DNA of 36,327 nt from QAMH01 sp964435565. Lineage in GTDB: Bacteria; Actinomycetota; Coriobacteriia; Coriobacteriales; QAMH01. Position 1 is the first letter of the stretch. Each line of letters begins with the position of its first letter. The notes under the pieces were generated by a model, which saw only the letters and a program-made list of their open reading frames with translations, was not told the origin of the DNA and searched no databases. The stretch spans positions 1 through 36,327 of the forward strand of contig CAYSZR010000017.1 in the NCBI GenBank assembly GCA_964435565.1, given 5' to 3'. Shown here piece by piece: positions 15,906 to 24,600 of the stretch. A program made the translations under genes and the position numbers.

Positions 15906-17453
15906 ATGATTAGCCTGAGGTATCTATACAGCAAAATTGAACCATACGTTATTTCTTCGTCTCTCTCAAAAGATTGGGACGTTCTTCCCTATGAAATCGG
16001 GTTCATTGGATCGAGAAAACGCATGCGCTCGGGCCGTCTGTACATTACGAGTGCAGGACAACTCTCTTACGAAGCCACCGCTGATGACGGTGCCGCCGTC
16101 ATCGTCTGCAACGCAAACGATGAGACGCCGAAAGACGGGCCCAGCAATAATACCTTCATCAGCCTTTCCTGCAAGACGTCGCAGGTCTACGACATCATCG
16201 ACGACGCCGTCGAGTTTTCACGCAACATCGACACGAAGCTCGAGGCAATTGGGGACACGAACATCGCCGCAAAGGCCTGTGCGCTCGGTGCGCAACTCTC
16301 CAACGGCACAATGGCAGTAACCGATCCGAACGGATTCATTGTTGCCATGTCATCACGAGAGGGCTCAAAAGGCCTGAACAGCGATTGTGAAATCAGCGAG
16401 GGAAAGTCCATGCACGAGTGGATCGATCGTATGGAAAACATCGATTCCCTCATTGGCGACGAAGTTGAGGTCCCCGTGACGGGCACTACGATTTTCGGTC
16501 GCTTAATTGGCATGAGCAAGCGCCCAAAAGGGTATGTTTTCATTGAAGTGCCCGTAGCCAACAAAGACTGCCTCGCGCTTGCCACGAAACTTGCACGCTT
16601 TCTTGATACCAAATACAGCTCAAATGGGTTGCTGATGCCTGATTCGAGCACAATCGAGTTCAGCAAGTTCTGGGAACGTGTCGCCAAGCGCGAACTGACT
16701 TCTGACAAGCTCATTGCCGAAGCTCTCGCTGCGTGCGCCCCCCAACTCAAAGGGTCCGTTTCAATTGGCGTTGTCACCTACGAGATAGATGGGCGCAACA
16801 AATCGCTTGGCTATGTAGTCTCAATGCTCAAAATGCTCATCCCTGACGCGAGTTTCTCCATCTTCGCCGATGAGATAGTCCTTTTCATGAACAACGAAGC
16901 GCGCTTTGAAAAACCCGTTTTTGAACAGAACGAGAAGATCAATAGACTTCTCGAACAAGTCGGTGCATGGCTGGTCGTCAGTCCTCCCACCAAACGCTAT
17001 AGAGGCCTGTACACACATTACAATATGATAAAGCGCACGAGCGTAATTGCCCGATCGATCGAGGCAGTAAAAGAGAACGACCGTATCATTTACGCTGAAG
17101 ACTACAACACCTACTACATAATCGATCTGGCTGTCCGTAAATATCTTTCGATACCCGGAAACGACGACATCGTATTCCTCACGCATCCCGCCATCGCCAC
17201 TTTGACAAGATACGATAGGCAGCACCGCAGCAACTTACGCGACACCCTCTACCACTATCTTTTAAACGACTGCAACATCGCAAAGACAGCAGAAGCTATC
17301 TATATGCACCGCAATACCGTGATGAATAAAATCAACAAGATAAAGACGCTTGTCGGCATCGATTTCAACAGCCCCATGCTCAGACAGAAGCTCATCTTGT
17401 CCTGTCAGATTGCCCGCTATCATGAAGAAATCCTGAGCCGGGAGATATCATAA
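15906..17453 (+). CDS. PucR/CdaR-type transcriptional regulator
   Basis: A 515-residue regulator. The C-terminus (residues about 443-500) carries the PucR-family helix-turn-helix: LRDTLYHYLLNDCNIAKTA, then YMHRNTVMNKINKIK and LILSCQIARY. The upstream 440 residues form a sensory region that I cannot assign to a named domain; a GGDEF-like segment or GAF-like fold is possible around residues 110-240. GAGGG three bases before the ATG supports the start. It follows the DUF4037 gene and converges on the DUF4125 gene. It is a candidate regulator for the GRE2/DUF4037/activase side of the region, possibly through the ATTGTGCCAA sites. That is inference from position only. Confidence 0.82.
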   Translation: MISLRYLYSKIEPYVISSSLSKDWDVLPYEIGFIGSRKRMRSGRLYITSAGQLSYEATADDGAAVIVCNANDETPKDGPSNNTFISLSCKTSQVYDIIDDAVEFSRNIDTKLEAIGDTNIAAKACALGAQLSNGTMAVTDPNGFIVAMSSREGSKGLNSDCEISEGKSMHEWIDRMENIDSLIGDEVEVPVTGTTIFGRLIGMSKRPKGYVFIEVPVANKDCLALATKLARFLDTKYSSNGLLMPDSSTIEFSKFWERVAKRELTSDKLIAEALAACAPQLKGSVSIGVVTYEIDGRNKSLGYVVSMLKMLIPDASFSIFADEIVLFMNNEARFEKPVFEQNEKINRLLEQVGAWLVVSPPTKRYRGLYTHYNMIKRTSVIARSIEAVKENDRIIYAEDYNTYYIIDLAVRKYLSIPGNDDIVFLTHPAIATLTRYDRQHRSNLRDTLYHYLLNDCNIAKTAEAIYMHRNTVMNKINKIKTLVGIDFNSPMLRQKLILSCQIARYHEEILSREIS

Positions 17454-17472
17454 AACGCCCGAAGAGACGCTC

Positions 17473-18108
17473 TTAGTGCGACGATCTTGCCGCTGCTGCC
17501 TCAGCAGCGGCAAGACTGGAATAGCCCAGCATCATTACCGTCGTCTCCAAAATCTTCTCATACAGGTTCTCTCCGTGCTCTATGCACTCTTTGACAAGCT
17601 CGTCATATAATCTCAGCGTTTTCGCAGAAAAACTCATCAGCTCGCAGCGACAGTACGTTTCGAATGAGACGTGCCCCGCCGAATCCGCGTCGCTGTGGAT
17701 GGATCTGCTCAATTCAAGAAGATTCGGGTACATCTTGGCGACCTTATCCGCCGAATCAGCAATCTGCCTCGACAGGTTCGCCGCGAGCGCTTCGACCTCC
17801 ACGCTTGCCTCGGGCAACAGAAGTTCTATTTCCGCATAACTTTCCGGATCAATATTCTGTTCCATGCGCGCGTACTTTTCTGCCATGGGATTTCGACCTT
17901 GCGCCTTTAGGTCGATAAGGTCGTCAGTCCAGCTATCTATCAGCTCGTCGGTCCAATTACTTGCTTGGGCTTTTCTCATGATGACGAACGTTTTCTTATT
18001 GTCCTGACATGCAGCACGACCACCGCGGTTCTGCACGTTTGTAAAAAGGTCCCATTCAAGGTCAACAAGCTTATCTAGTTTCTCGGAGCTTGCCACCATC
18101 TTTGCCAT
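17473..18108 (-). CDS. DUF4125 family protein
   Basis: A 211-residue soluble, mostly alpha-helical protein. The pattern LVDLEWDLFTNVQNRGGRAACQ, then TFVIMRKAQ, SWTDDLIDL, GRNPMAEKYARM matches what I know of DUF4125, whose function is unknown. The tail is Ala-rich (LAAAEAAAARSSH) and its codons form a perfect 14-bp hairpin. The gene is divergent from the GRE activase, with an intergenic ATTGTGCCAA copy between them, and converges on the PucR-type regulator. Its place between a DUF4037 gene and a GRE activase suggests a role in expression, maturation or quality control of the GREs. No enzymatic residues can be assigned. The ribosome site is weak (GAGA). Confidence 0.78.
   Translation of the reverse strand: MAKMVASSEKLDKLVDLEWDLFTNVQNRGGRAACQDNKKTFVIMRKAQASNWTDELIDSWTDDLIDLKAQGRNPMAEKYARMEQNIDPESYAEIELLLPEASVEVEALAANLSRQIADSADKVAKMYPNLLELSRSIHSDADSAGHVSFETYCRCELMSFSAKTLRLYDELVKECIEHGENLYEKILETTVMMLGYSSLAAAEAAAARSSH
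17485..17515. terminator. Perfect 14-bp hairpin at the convergent gene ends
   Basis: TCTTGCCGCTGCTG, a three-base loop, then its exact complement. It lies inside the last codons of the DUF4125 gene and 31 bases past the stop of the PucR-type regulator. No U-tract follows, so it could be a weak terminator for the regulator transcript or an mRNA 3'-end stabiliser. Confidence 0.4.
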
Positions 18109-18189
18109 TCTCTCGATGTAAACGTTTTATTATCAAATGCTATCTCACATTCTCACTGTCCCCGCCGTTATTCTCAACATGCGGGAATG

Positions 18190-18199
18190 ATTGTGCCAA
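18190..18199 (+). promoter_or_regulatory. Repeated 10-mer ATTGTGCCAA, copy 2
   Basis: It lies in the 218-bp divergent region between the DUF4125 gene (82 bp away) and the GRE activase (128 bp away). It is identical to the copies at 2714-2723 and 21482-21491. The second half of a TGTGC-N6-GCACA dyad is not recognisable here. Confidence 0.4.
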
Positions 18200-18326
18200 C
18201 ATACCCTAAAAAGCGTGCTGCATTCAGCATTCCGCACAATTTCGGCAGAAGCGCAGGCACAGGTTCTCGCACACGCCATACACTATCTATACTGAGGGAT
18301 ATGAAAACTGCACTGACGGAGGAAAC

Positions 18327-19292
18327 ATGCCGAATACGTATTCAACAGATACGCCCCTTTCGAACAATGAAGAGAATCTAGGGGCGGCGACAGGTACCGT
18401 CTTCAATGTTCAACACTACTCTATCCATGACGGCCCAGGAATCAGGACAAGTGTTTTCGTGCAGGGGTGTCCGCTCAAATGCATGTGGTGTGCAAATCCA
18501 GAATCCCAATCGCGAAGCCCTCAGCTCATGTACCTCAAAAACAAGTGCGTTGGCTGCGGAGCTTGCATAACAGCATGCGAAAGGGAGGCTATCGCATTCG
18601 ATCCGGAAACTCCCGGAAAGGTAAAGACCAATCGAGACCTATGCATCGCTTGCGGCGCATGCGTGAAAAAATGCCCTGCCGACGCCCGCAGCATATCGGG
18701 TGAAAGGAAAACCGCACGCGAAGTGTTTGAAGAGGCTGCAGAAGATGCGCTTTTCTATGGAGACGACGGCGGCGTAACCGTGACCGGGGGAGAACCTCTT
18801 GCCCATGGCGATTTCACACGCGAGCTTCTCGCCTTATGCAAACAAGAAGGCTTCAGCACTACGATTGAAACATGCGGAGCCGTTTCCTGGGAAATCATGA
18901 AACCCGCGCTTGACTACACCGATTACGTTCTATTCGACCTCAAGCAGATGAACCCCGAGCTTCACAGGCAGTATACGGGCGTCTCAAACGAACTCATTCT
19001 CTCGAATCTGAAGAAGATCTCTGACGAAACAGACTGCACCATCTTTATCCGTTGCCCTGTCATACCTCCATGCAACAACTCCCCCGAAGAGATGGAGCAA
19101 ATCGCTCGGTTCCTCATTGGAAATAACATCCGCGTCAAGGAAATCGACTTGCTTCCCTATCATCATCTGGGAGAGGGGAAACGTGAAGAACTCGAATCAT
19201 TCGCTGAAACGTTTACCAGCGATATTCCAGAAGACGCCGAGGTAGAAATGCTCCGAGATATATTGAGAAGCTACGGTTTCGAAGTCAACTAG
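18327..19292 (+). CDS. Glycyl radical enzyme activating protein (radical SAM, two ferredoxin-type clusters)
   Basis: A 321-residue GRE activase that uses S-adenosylmethionine and a reduced [4Fe-4S] cluster to abstract a hydrogen from the glycyl-loop glycine. The radical SAM motif is C48-x3-C52-x2-C55 in QGCPLKCMWCANPES. An inserted ferredoxin domain with two CxxCxxCxxxC sets (Cys74-84 and Cys106-116) is typical of activases for the eliminase/decarboxylase GREs rather than of PflA. HDGPGIRTSVF and TVTGGEPL are further family signatures. GGAGG four bases before the ATG fixes the start. It is the only activase in the window, so it probably serves both GREs. It is followed 24 bp later by a TPR protein gene, probably in one operon. 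Confidence 0.93.
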   Translation: MPNTYSTDTPLSNNEENLGAATGTVFNVQHYSIHDGPGIRTSVFVQGCPLKCMWCANPESQSRSPQLMYLKNKCVGCGACITACEREAIAFDPETPGKVKTNRDLCIACGACVKKCPADARSISGERKTAREVFEEAAEDALFYGDDGGVTVTGGEPLAHGDFTRELLALCKQEGFSTTIETCGAVSWEIMKPALDYTDYVLFDLKQMNPELHRQYTGVSNELILSNLKKISDETDCTIFIRCPVIPPCNNSPEEMEQIARFLIGNNIRVKEIDLLPYHHLGEGKREELESFAETFTSDIPEDAEVEMLRDILRSYGFEVN

Positions 19293-19316
19293 TCTGATTG
19301 AAAGTTGTGGCCAACG

Positions 19317-20138
19317 ATGGAAAGCCTATCTGAAGCAATCTCGCGCGCCTGGGATGCCCGACCCGAGCAAGGCAGGAATCCTGCTTTTGAGAACATGCTC
19401 GATACTCTGGCGGCTCAAGAAAACGAAAACAAGGCGTCGTATGCCACCACGCTCAATGAATATGCTTCCTATCTGCGTGTAAATGGGCTTTACGAATATG
19501 GTGAAAAAATATTTCTTCGCGCACTAGACGAAATCGCCGCTCTCGATGGTAAGAAAACGGCCTATGCGACCTGTCTGAGTAACTATGCCGAACTGTGCAG
19601 ATTGGCCGGGCGCCTCGATACCTGCGCCGATGCTCTTATAGAGGCAGAGCAGCTGTATGAAGATAAAAACTCTATCGAATATGCCGCTAACCTTAATTAT
19701 CAATCGAACCTCTATCAATCTAAGCACGACCCCCGATCAGCCGCGCGCATCCTGGCAAAATCGCTTGCTATCGTGGAACGTCTTGAACCGGGCTCCATCG
19801 ACCTTGCTACGGCATACCAGAATTTAGGCGGGATTCAGCTTCAAATAGATGAGCTGGACGAGGCGCTGGACAATTTGAACAGGGCGCTTTCGATCTATGA
19901 AACGCTCAACGCAAAAAAGAATGCCCATTTTGTCTCCCTGTGCAACACTCTTGCCATGGCCCATATCAAGCGAGGAGAATTTAAGGAAGCCGAACTTTCT
20001 TACGACATATGTCTAGACGCGATGAAGTCTTGCAAGATGAATCCAGATGATATCGCCCTTGTCTCGCGTAATGCCGCAAGATTTTTCGATCAACAAGGAA
20101 ACAAGGAAAAAGCACGCAAGGCGCGTGAGGGCGAATAG
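19317..20138 (+). CDS. Tetratricopeptide-repeat protein
   Basis: A protein of about 273 residues built almost entirely of helical TPR-like repeats. Examples are YASYLRVNGLYEYGEKIFLRA, NYAELCRLAGRLDTCADALIEA and NLGGIQLQIDELDEALDNLNRA, with further ones toward the C-terminus, giving about five or six repeats. It has no signal peptide and should be a cytoplasmic adaptor. The start is uncertain: I prefer the ATG at 19317, but an in-frame TTG at 19305 exists and neither has a strong ribosome site. It lies 24 bp after the GRE activase on the same strand, so it probably helps assemble or couple the activase, the GREs or the DUF proteins. That is inference from operon context. Confidence 0.75.
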   Translation: MESLSEAISRAWDARPEQGRNPAFENMLDTLAAQENENKASYATTLNEYASYLRVNGLYEYGEKIFLRALDEIAALDGKKTAYATCLSNYAELCRLAGRLDTCADALIEAEQLYEDKNSIEYAANLNYQSNLYQSKHDPRSAARILAKSLAIVERLEPGSIDLATAYQNLGGIQLQIDELDEALDNLNRALSIYETLNAKKNAHFVSLCNTLAMAHIKRGEFKEAELSYDICLDAMKSCKMNPDDIALVSRNAARFFDQQGNKEKARKAREGE

Positions 20139-20150
20139 CAGTCTGCGCTA

Positions 20151-21380
20151 TTACTCGTCCTCGTCCTTTGCCGCGGCCATATTCTTGAGTATCAACTTAT
20201 AAAGCACCACGAACAAAACCAGACCAAACAAGACCAGCCCAATTTCGCAGCGATACATACCCTGGTAAGCGGCTATGTCGTTACCGGCTTGTGCATAGAA
20301 GAATTCGATAAGCATACCCGCGATCATTGGTCCGATAAGCATAGAGATATCGATTCCTGTGTAGTTTGTCGAACTTGCCGCACCGCTGCGCTTACGCGAA
20401 ACGCTCCCCATCACGATTGCCTGAAGGAGCGGGGCACATGTCCCATAACCGCAAGCAGCAACCACTGCCGCAAGAAGAAACATCGGCAGACTGTTCGACA
20501 CGCTGATGATTCCAAAAGCGATAGCGTATACAAGCATGCCCGGAATGATGACTTTTGCATAGCCGAATCTATCCGCTAGCTTTCCAAAAACGGGACGGGT
20601 GACGAGCAGCGTGATGGCGTGGACGGAAAAATACAGCCCGATTTCCCCTACGCCTTGCAGACCGCCATATATCGCGATAAACGACATGATAGATGTGTTG
20701 GCCGCAGAGGCAATGCTATTGACAATCGCCGGAGGAATAGCGCCTTTGGCAAAGCAGCGATTGAGGACGATCTTGTATTTCGGCTTATTCGGCTTCGCCG
20801 GTTCGCGCGCCATGATGATAAGTGCCGATGCGAACAGCATCGAGATTCCCGAAATGCGATAGGTCCACTGGTAATCAACAGTCGCAACAAGCCAAAGGCC
20901 CAAGGCGGGGCCCACCGCCTGCGACAGCGCCTGGGTCATTGAGAAAATACTGATTCCCGATCCCAATTTCCCCGAAGGGAGAGTCTCACTTACCAGAGCA
21001 AGCGCCAAAGGACCCGTGCATCCCATCGCAACTCCATGGAGCATCCGAACTGCAATCAAAGTAGGGATGGTATCCGCTAGACCATAGAGAAACGAACACG
21101 CGGCGATGAGAAGCTCGGCTCCGAAGAGAATCCATTTTTTCGAAAAGCTGTCGAAGGCGGGGGTCATAAACGGTCTTGAAAGGAGCGCGGTAACCGCAAA
21201 CACGCCAACGACTATACCGATGAGCATTTCGGTCGCACCCATATCGCGCACATAGAGCGGCATGATAGTGAGCATCATAGACTGGCCCATGATCTGGAAT
21301 AGGTTGATAGCGCACAGCGTGATGAACGTGCGTGACCAAATTGAGGCGCCTTGCTTCCCAGCACTTTTTCCCGATTGCAT
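20151..21380 (-). CDS. Major facilitator superfamily transporter (DHA1-like)
   Basis: A 12-helix MFS permease of about 409 residues. The first half shows LFQIMGQSMMLTIMPLYVRDMG and RMLHGVAMGCTGPLA. The second half keeps a motif-A-like loop GKLADRFGYAKV. I start it at the ATG at 21378-21380, preceded by GGGGA, because upstream residues from a GTG at 21497 are hydrophilic, not MFS-like and lack a ribosome site. It converges on the TPR gene with only 12 bp between stops. Its upstream region carries an ATTGTGCCAA copy, so it may belong to the GRE regulon and export an end product. Export rather than import is an inference from family resemblance. Confidence 0.85.
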   Translation of the reverse strand: MQSGKSAGKQGASIWSRTFITLCAINLFQIMGQSMMLTIMPLYVRDMGATEMLIGIVVGVFAVTALLSRPFMTPAFDSFSKKWILFGAELLIAACSFLYGLADTIPTLIAVRMLHGVAMGCTGPLALALVSETLPSGKLGSGISIFSMTQALSQAVGPALGLWLVATVDYQWTYRISGISMLFASALIIMAREPAKPNKPKYKIVLNRCFAKGAIPPAIVNSIASAANTSIMSFIAIYGGLQGVGEIGLYFSVHAITLLVTRPVFGKLADRFGYAKVIIPGMLVYAIAFGIISVSNSLPMFLLAAVVAACGYGTCAPLLQAIVMGSVSRKRSGAASSTNYTGIDISMLIGPMIAGMLIEFFYAQAGNDIAAYQGMYRCEIGLVLFGLVLFVVLYKLILKNMAAAKDEDE

Positions 21381-21481
21381 GTTCCCCACAGCATATCGAT
21401 GGTGTTTTCGACAGTATTGAAAATAACACTCCAGAACAAGGCGGCAAGACGTTCCTCCTTCCTGAAGAAACTCTGTGCAAT

Positions 21482-21491
21482 TTGGCACAAT
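21482..21491 (-). promoter_or_regulatory. Repeated 10-mer ATTGTGCCAA, copy 3
   Basis: It lies about 100 bp upstream of the chosen MFS start and reads ATTGTGCCAA on the minus strand. Here it is part of an exact dyad, TGTGC-N6-GCACA, the spacing typical of Crp/Fnr-type sites. It also overlaps a TGTTTATT (minus strand, 21489-21496) like that in the three shared promoters, but no -10 follows at the same distance. Confidence 0.45.
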
Positions 21492-21555
21492 AAACACAAG
21501 GAAACGCCAGCTATCTAACCTGTCGATATTACACGTCGTCTCTGCGAGGCATAGA

Positions 21556-21603
21556 GAAAGATCCCCGCATGCAGCTCGCCGAAACGAACAACATACGGGG
21601 ATC
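21556..21603 (-). terminator. Terminator downstream of rpoC
   Basis: On the minus strand GATCCCCGTATG pairs with CATGCGGGGATC and is followed by TTTCTC. It lies 22 bases beyond the rpoC stop and closes the rpoB-rpoC transcript. Confidence 0.75.
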
Positions 21604-21625
21604 AGGTAATACGTTTGTATAGCGT

Positions 21626-24600
21626 TTAGCCGATCAAACCATCATCTTCAGCGGCATCATCAGCATTTTGCTGCTGCTCTGTCGCCTCGTCGGTAATGCC
21701 AAATCCTGATTCGCCAAGTCCGCCGAGCAACTCGTCGAGCACATCGTCGAGCACATCGTCATCGGAAGACGGATGCCGTTGCGAAGGAGCGCCGATCATA
21801 TCATCGGGGTCAGCGCTGTAGCTTTGCGGCACATCGTCGCCCATATACATTGCGCCCTCTCGCGAGAACAGAAGCTCGAGAAGCTGAGAAGCGTCGGGTT
21901 CTTCGTTCTTCTTAAGGTCATCAAGGATATAGAGCAGGTCGCGTGCCCCTAAGCCCGATTTCAACTCTTCGATCGCCTTGACGCCGATACCCTCGATGCG
22001 GAACAGTTCGTCTTCGGTCTTGCCGACCAAGTCGCCCACGATCTCGATTCCAGCTTCGCTGAACTTGTTAGCCCAGCGCTGGCTCACGCCAAGATCATCG
22101 AATAGATAGAGCTTCGCAGTCTCGGCAGACAGCTGCAAACCACGCCCGCCAAGATAGCCGCCGCCTAGCAGCATCGACATATCGCCTGGCATACCGCCCA
22201 AGAACTCTTCGCCATTCAAGGCCCATTCCTGCGGCTGCGGGAGCAGGCTCTCGGTTTCCTTGAGCTCTTCGGGGGCCCAGTCGGGAAGCCTATCCCCGTT
22301 CGCACCCTGACGTTCGATACGCTCGCCCTTATAGGTGAGCTGGAGGTTGCGGTAACGCTTAAGGCCGGTGCCGGCAGGAATCGGCTTGCCGATAATAACG
22401 TTTTCCTTCAAGCCAACAAGATTGTCGACCTTGCCCTCGATTGCAGCATCGGTCAGGACTTTTGTAGTTTCCTGGAACGACGCGGCCGAGAGGAATGATT
22501 CGGTGGCAAGAGATGCCTTGGTGATACCGAGAATCAAAGGACGTGCAGTCGGAACCGCGCCGCCTTCGAGCATGATGCGGTCGACTTCCTCTTCAAACTC
22601 GTAACGATTGACCTGCGAACCGGGCAAGAGCCTGGAATCGCCTGGATCGGTAACCGTCACCTTGCGCAGCATCTGGCGCGCGATAACCTCGATATGCTTA
22701 TCGTTGATGTCGACGCCCTGTGACATGTACACGTCTTGAACCTGCTCGACAATATAACGCAGCGTCGTATTGACATCGGTCAGACGCAAGAGCTCGTGCG
22801 GGTCAATAGAACCCTTGGTGAGCTGCTGACCAATTTCGACCTGGCACATATCGACAACGCCGGGCATAAGCTGCGTACGTGCACCCGTCGTGTACTCGCG
22901 CACTTCACCATCTTCGTTGTGGATGGTGAGCGTTCGACTGTCCTTTGTCGCAACAATCTGAAGCGTGCCGGTGACATCTGCGAGGACTGCAAGGCCCTTA
23001 GGCTTGCGCGCCTCGAAAAGCTCGGTGACGCGGGGGAGGCCCTGCGTAATATCCTCACCTGCAACACCGCCCGAGTGGAAAGTACGCATGGTGAGCTGAG
23101 TACCCGGCTCGCCGATGGATTGAGCGGCGATAATACCTGCGGCCGTACCCAAATTAACCGGTCGTCCCGCAGCAAGATCGTAACCATAGCACTTCTGGCA
23201 TACGCCGGAATGCGCGTGGCAGGTCATAAGGCTGCGAATCTTTACGGTCTTGACGCCCGCCTGATCAAGATCGGCAAGCTGATCAATGCTTTCGATATAC
23301 TTGCCCGCCTCGATAAGAACCTCGCCCGTCTCAGGAGAGACAGCGTCGCCTGCAAGGCAGCGCCCGATAAGGTTGGAATCAATCTCGCCCTTGCGATTGG
23401 TAAGCTGGATATCCAGGCCGTCGCTCGTACCGCAATCTTCTTCGTGAATGATGACGTCTTGGGCGACATCAACAAGACGACGCGTCAGGTAGCCCGAGTC
23501 GGCAGTACGAAGAGCCGTATCAGCCATACCCTTTCGAGAACCGTGCGTGGAAACGAAGTATTCGAGTACGGTCAGGCCTTCACGGAAGTTCGCTTTAATC
23601 GGACGGTCGATGATCTCGCCTTTCGGGTCTGCCATGAGACCGCGCATACCGGCGAGCTGACGAATCTGCTTGATATTACCTCGAGCACCAGAAAACGCCA
23701 TCATGTAGATAGGGTTGAAGTGATCAAAGTTTTCGGCCATTGCGTTGCCGACCTGCTCGTTTGCATCGGTCCAAATCTCGACGATCTGACGATGGCGCTC
23801 ATCTGCGCTCATGAAGCCCATCTCATAATCTTCCTCGACCGCGTCGACCTTCGTATCTGCGGATGCCAGAATCTCATCTTTATTCGGCGGAATAGTCGCG
23901 TCATAGACAGAAACCGTGACACCGGCACGCGTCGCATAGTGGAAACCTATAGCCTTGAGGCCATCGAGAATGTCCATCATCTCTGGTGTCGGATACGTAT
24001 TGGCGCAATCCTCGATAAGACGTCCAACTTCCTTTTTATCCATGCCATGATTGACATATGCATGGTTCTTAGGCAGCACGCCGTTAAAGATGATGCGACC
24101 GATCGTCGTCTCGATACGCTCGCCGGCTTTCTTCTCTTCGAAGACGCCGAACGACGTGGCAACCTGCGTGTCCTTGGAAAGGCGCACGAAAATCTTAGCC
24201 TGCAGGTCGAGCTCGGCACGAGCATCGTAGGCATTCATCGCATCCTTGAAGTCCATGAAATAACGGCCCTCACCGGGGAAGCCATCGCGGGCTGCGGTGA
24301 GATAGTACATGCCGATAATCATATCCTGAGTCGGAATGGTAAGCGGTTTGCCGTGAGCCGGCGATTTGATGTTGTTCGAGCTGAGCATGAGAACGCGTGC
24401 TTCAGCCTGCGCCTCGCTGGAAAGCGGCACATGCACAGCCATCTGGTCACCGTCAAAGTCAGCATTGAACGCCGTGCAAACCAGCGGATGCAGACGAATT
24501 GCCTTACCTTCCACCAGCACAGGCTCGAAAGCCTGGATGCCAAGACGGTGTAGGGTTGGTGCTCGGTTGAGAAGAACCGGATGGTCGGTGATGACCTCTT

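Noticed and set aside
20131..20155. Small hairpin (AATAGC/GCTATT) at the convergent TPR and MFS gene ends
   Set aside because: Only six base pairs with no T-run; too weak to call a terminator.
21560..21603. Relation between the rpoC terminator and the GRE1 terminator, which share ATCCCCGCAT
   Set aside because: Short GC-rich stem halves recur by chance in terminators; no longer similarity is seen.
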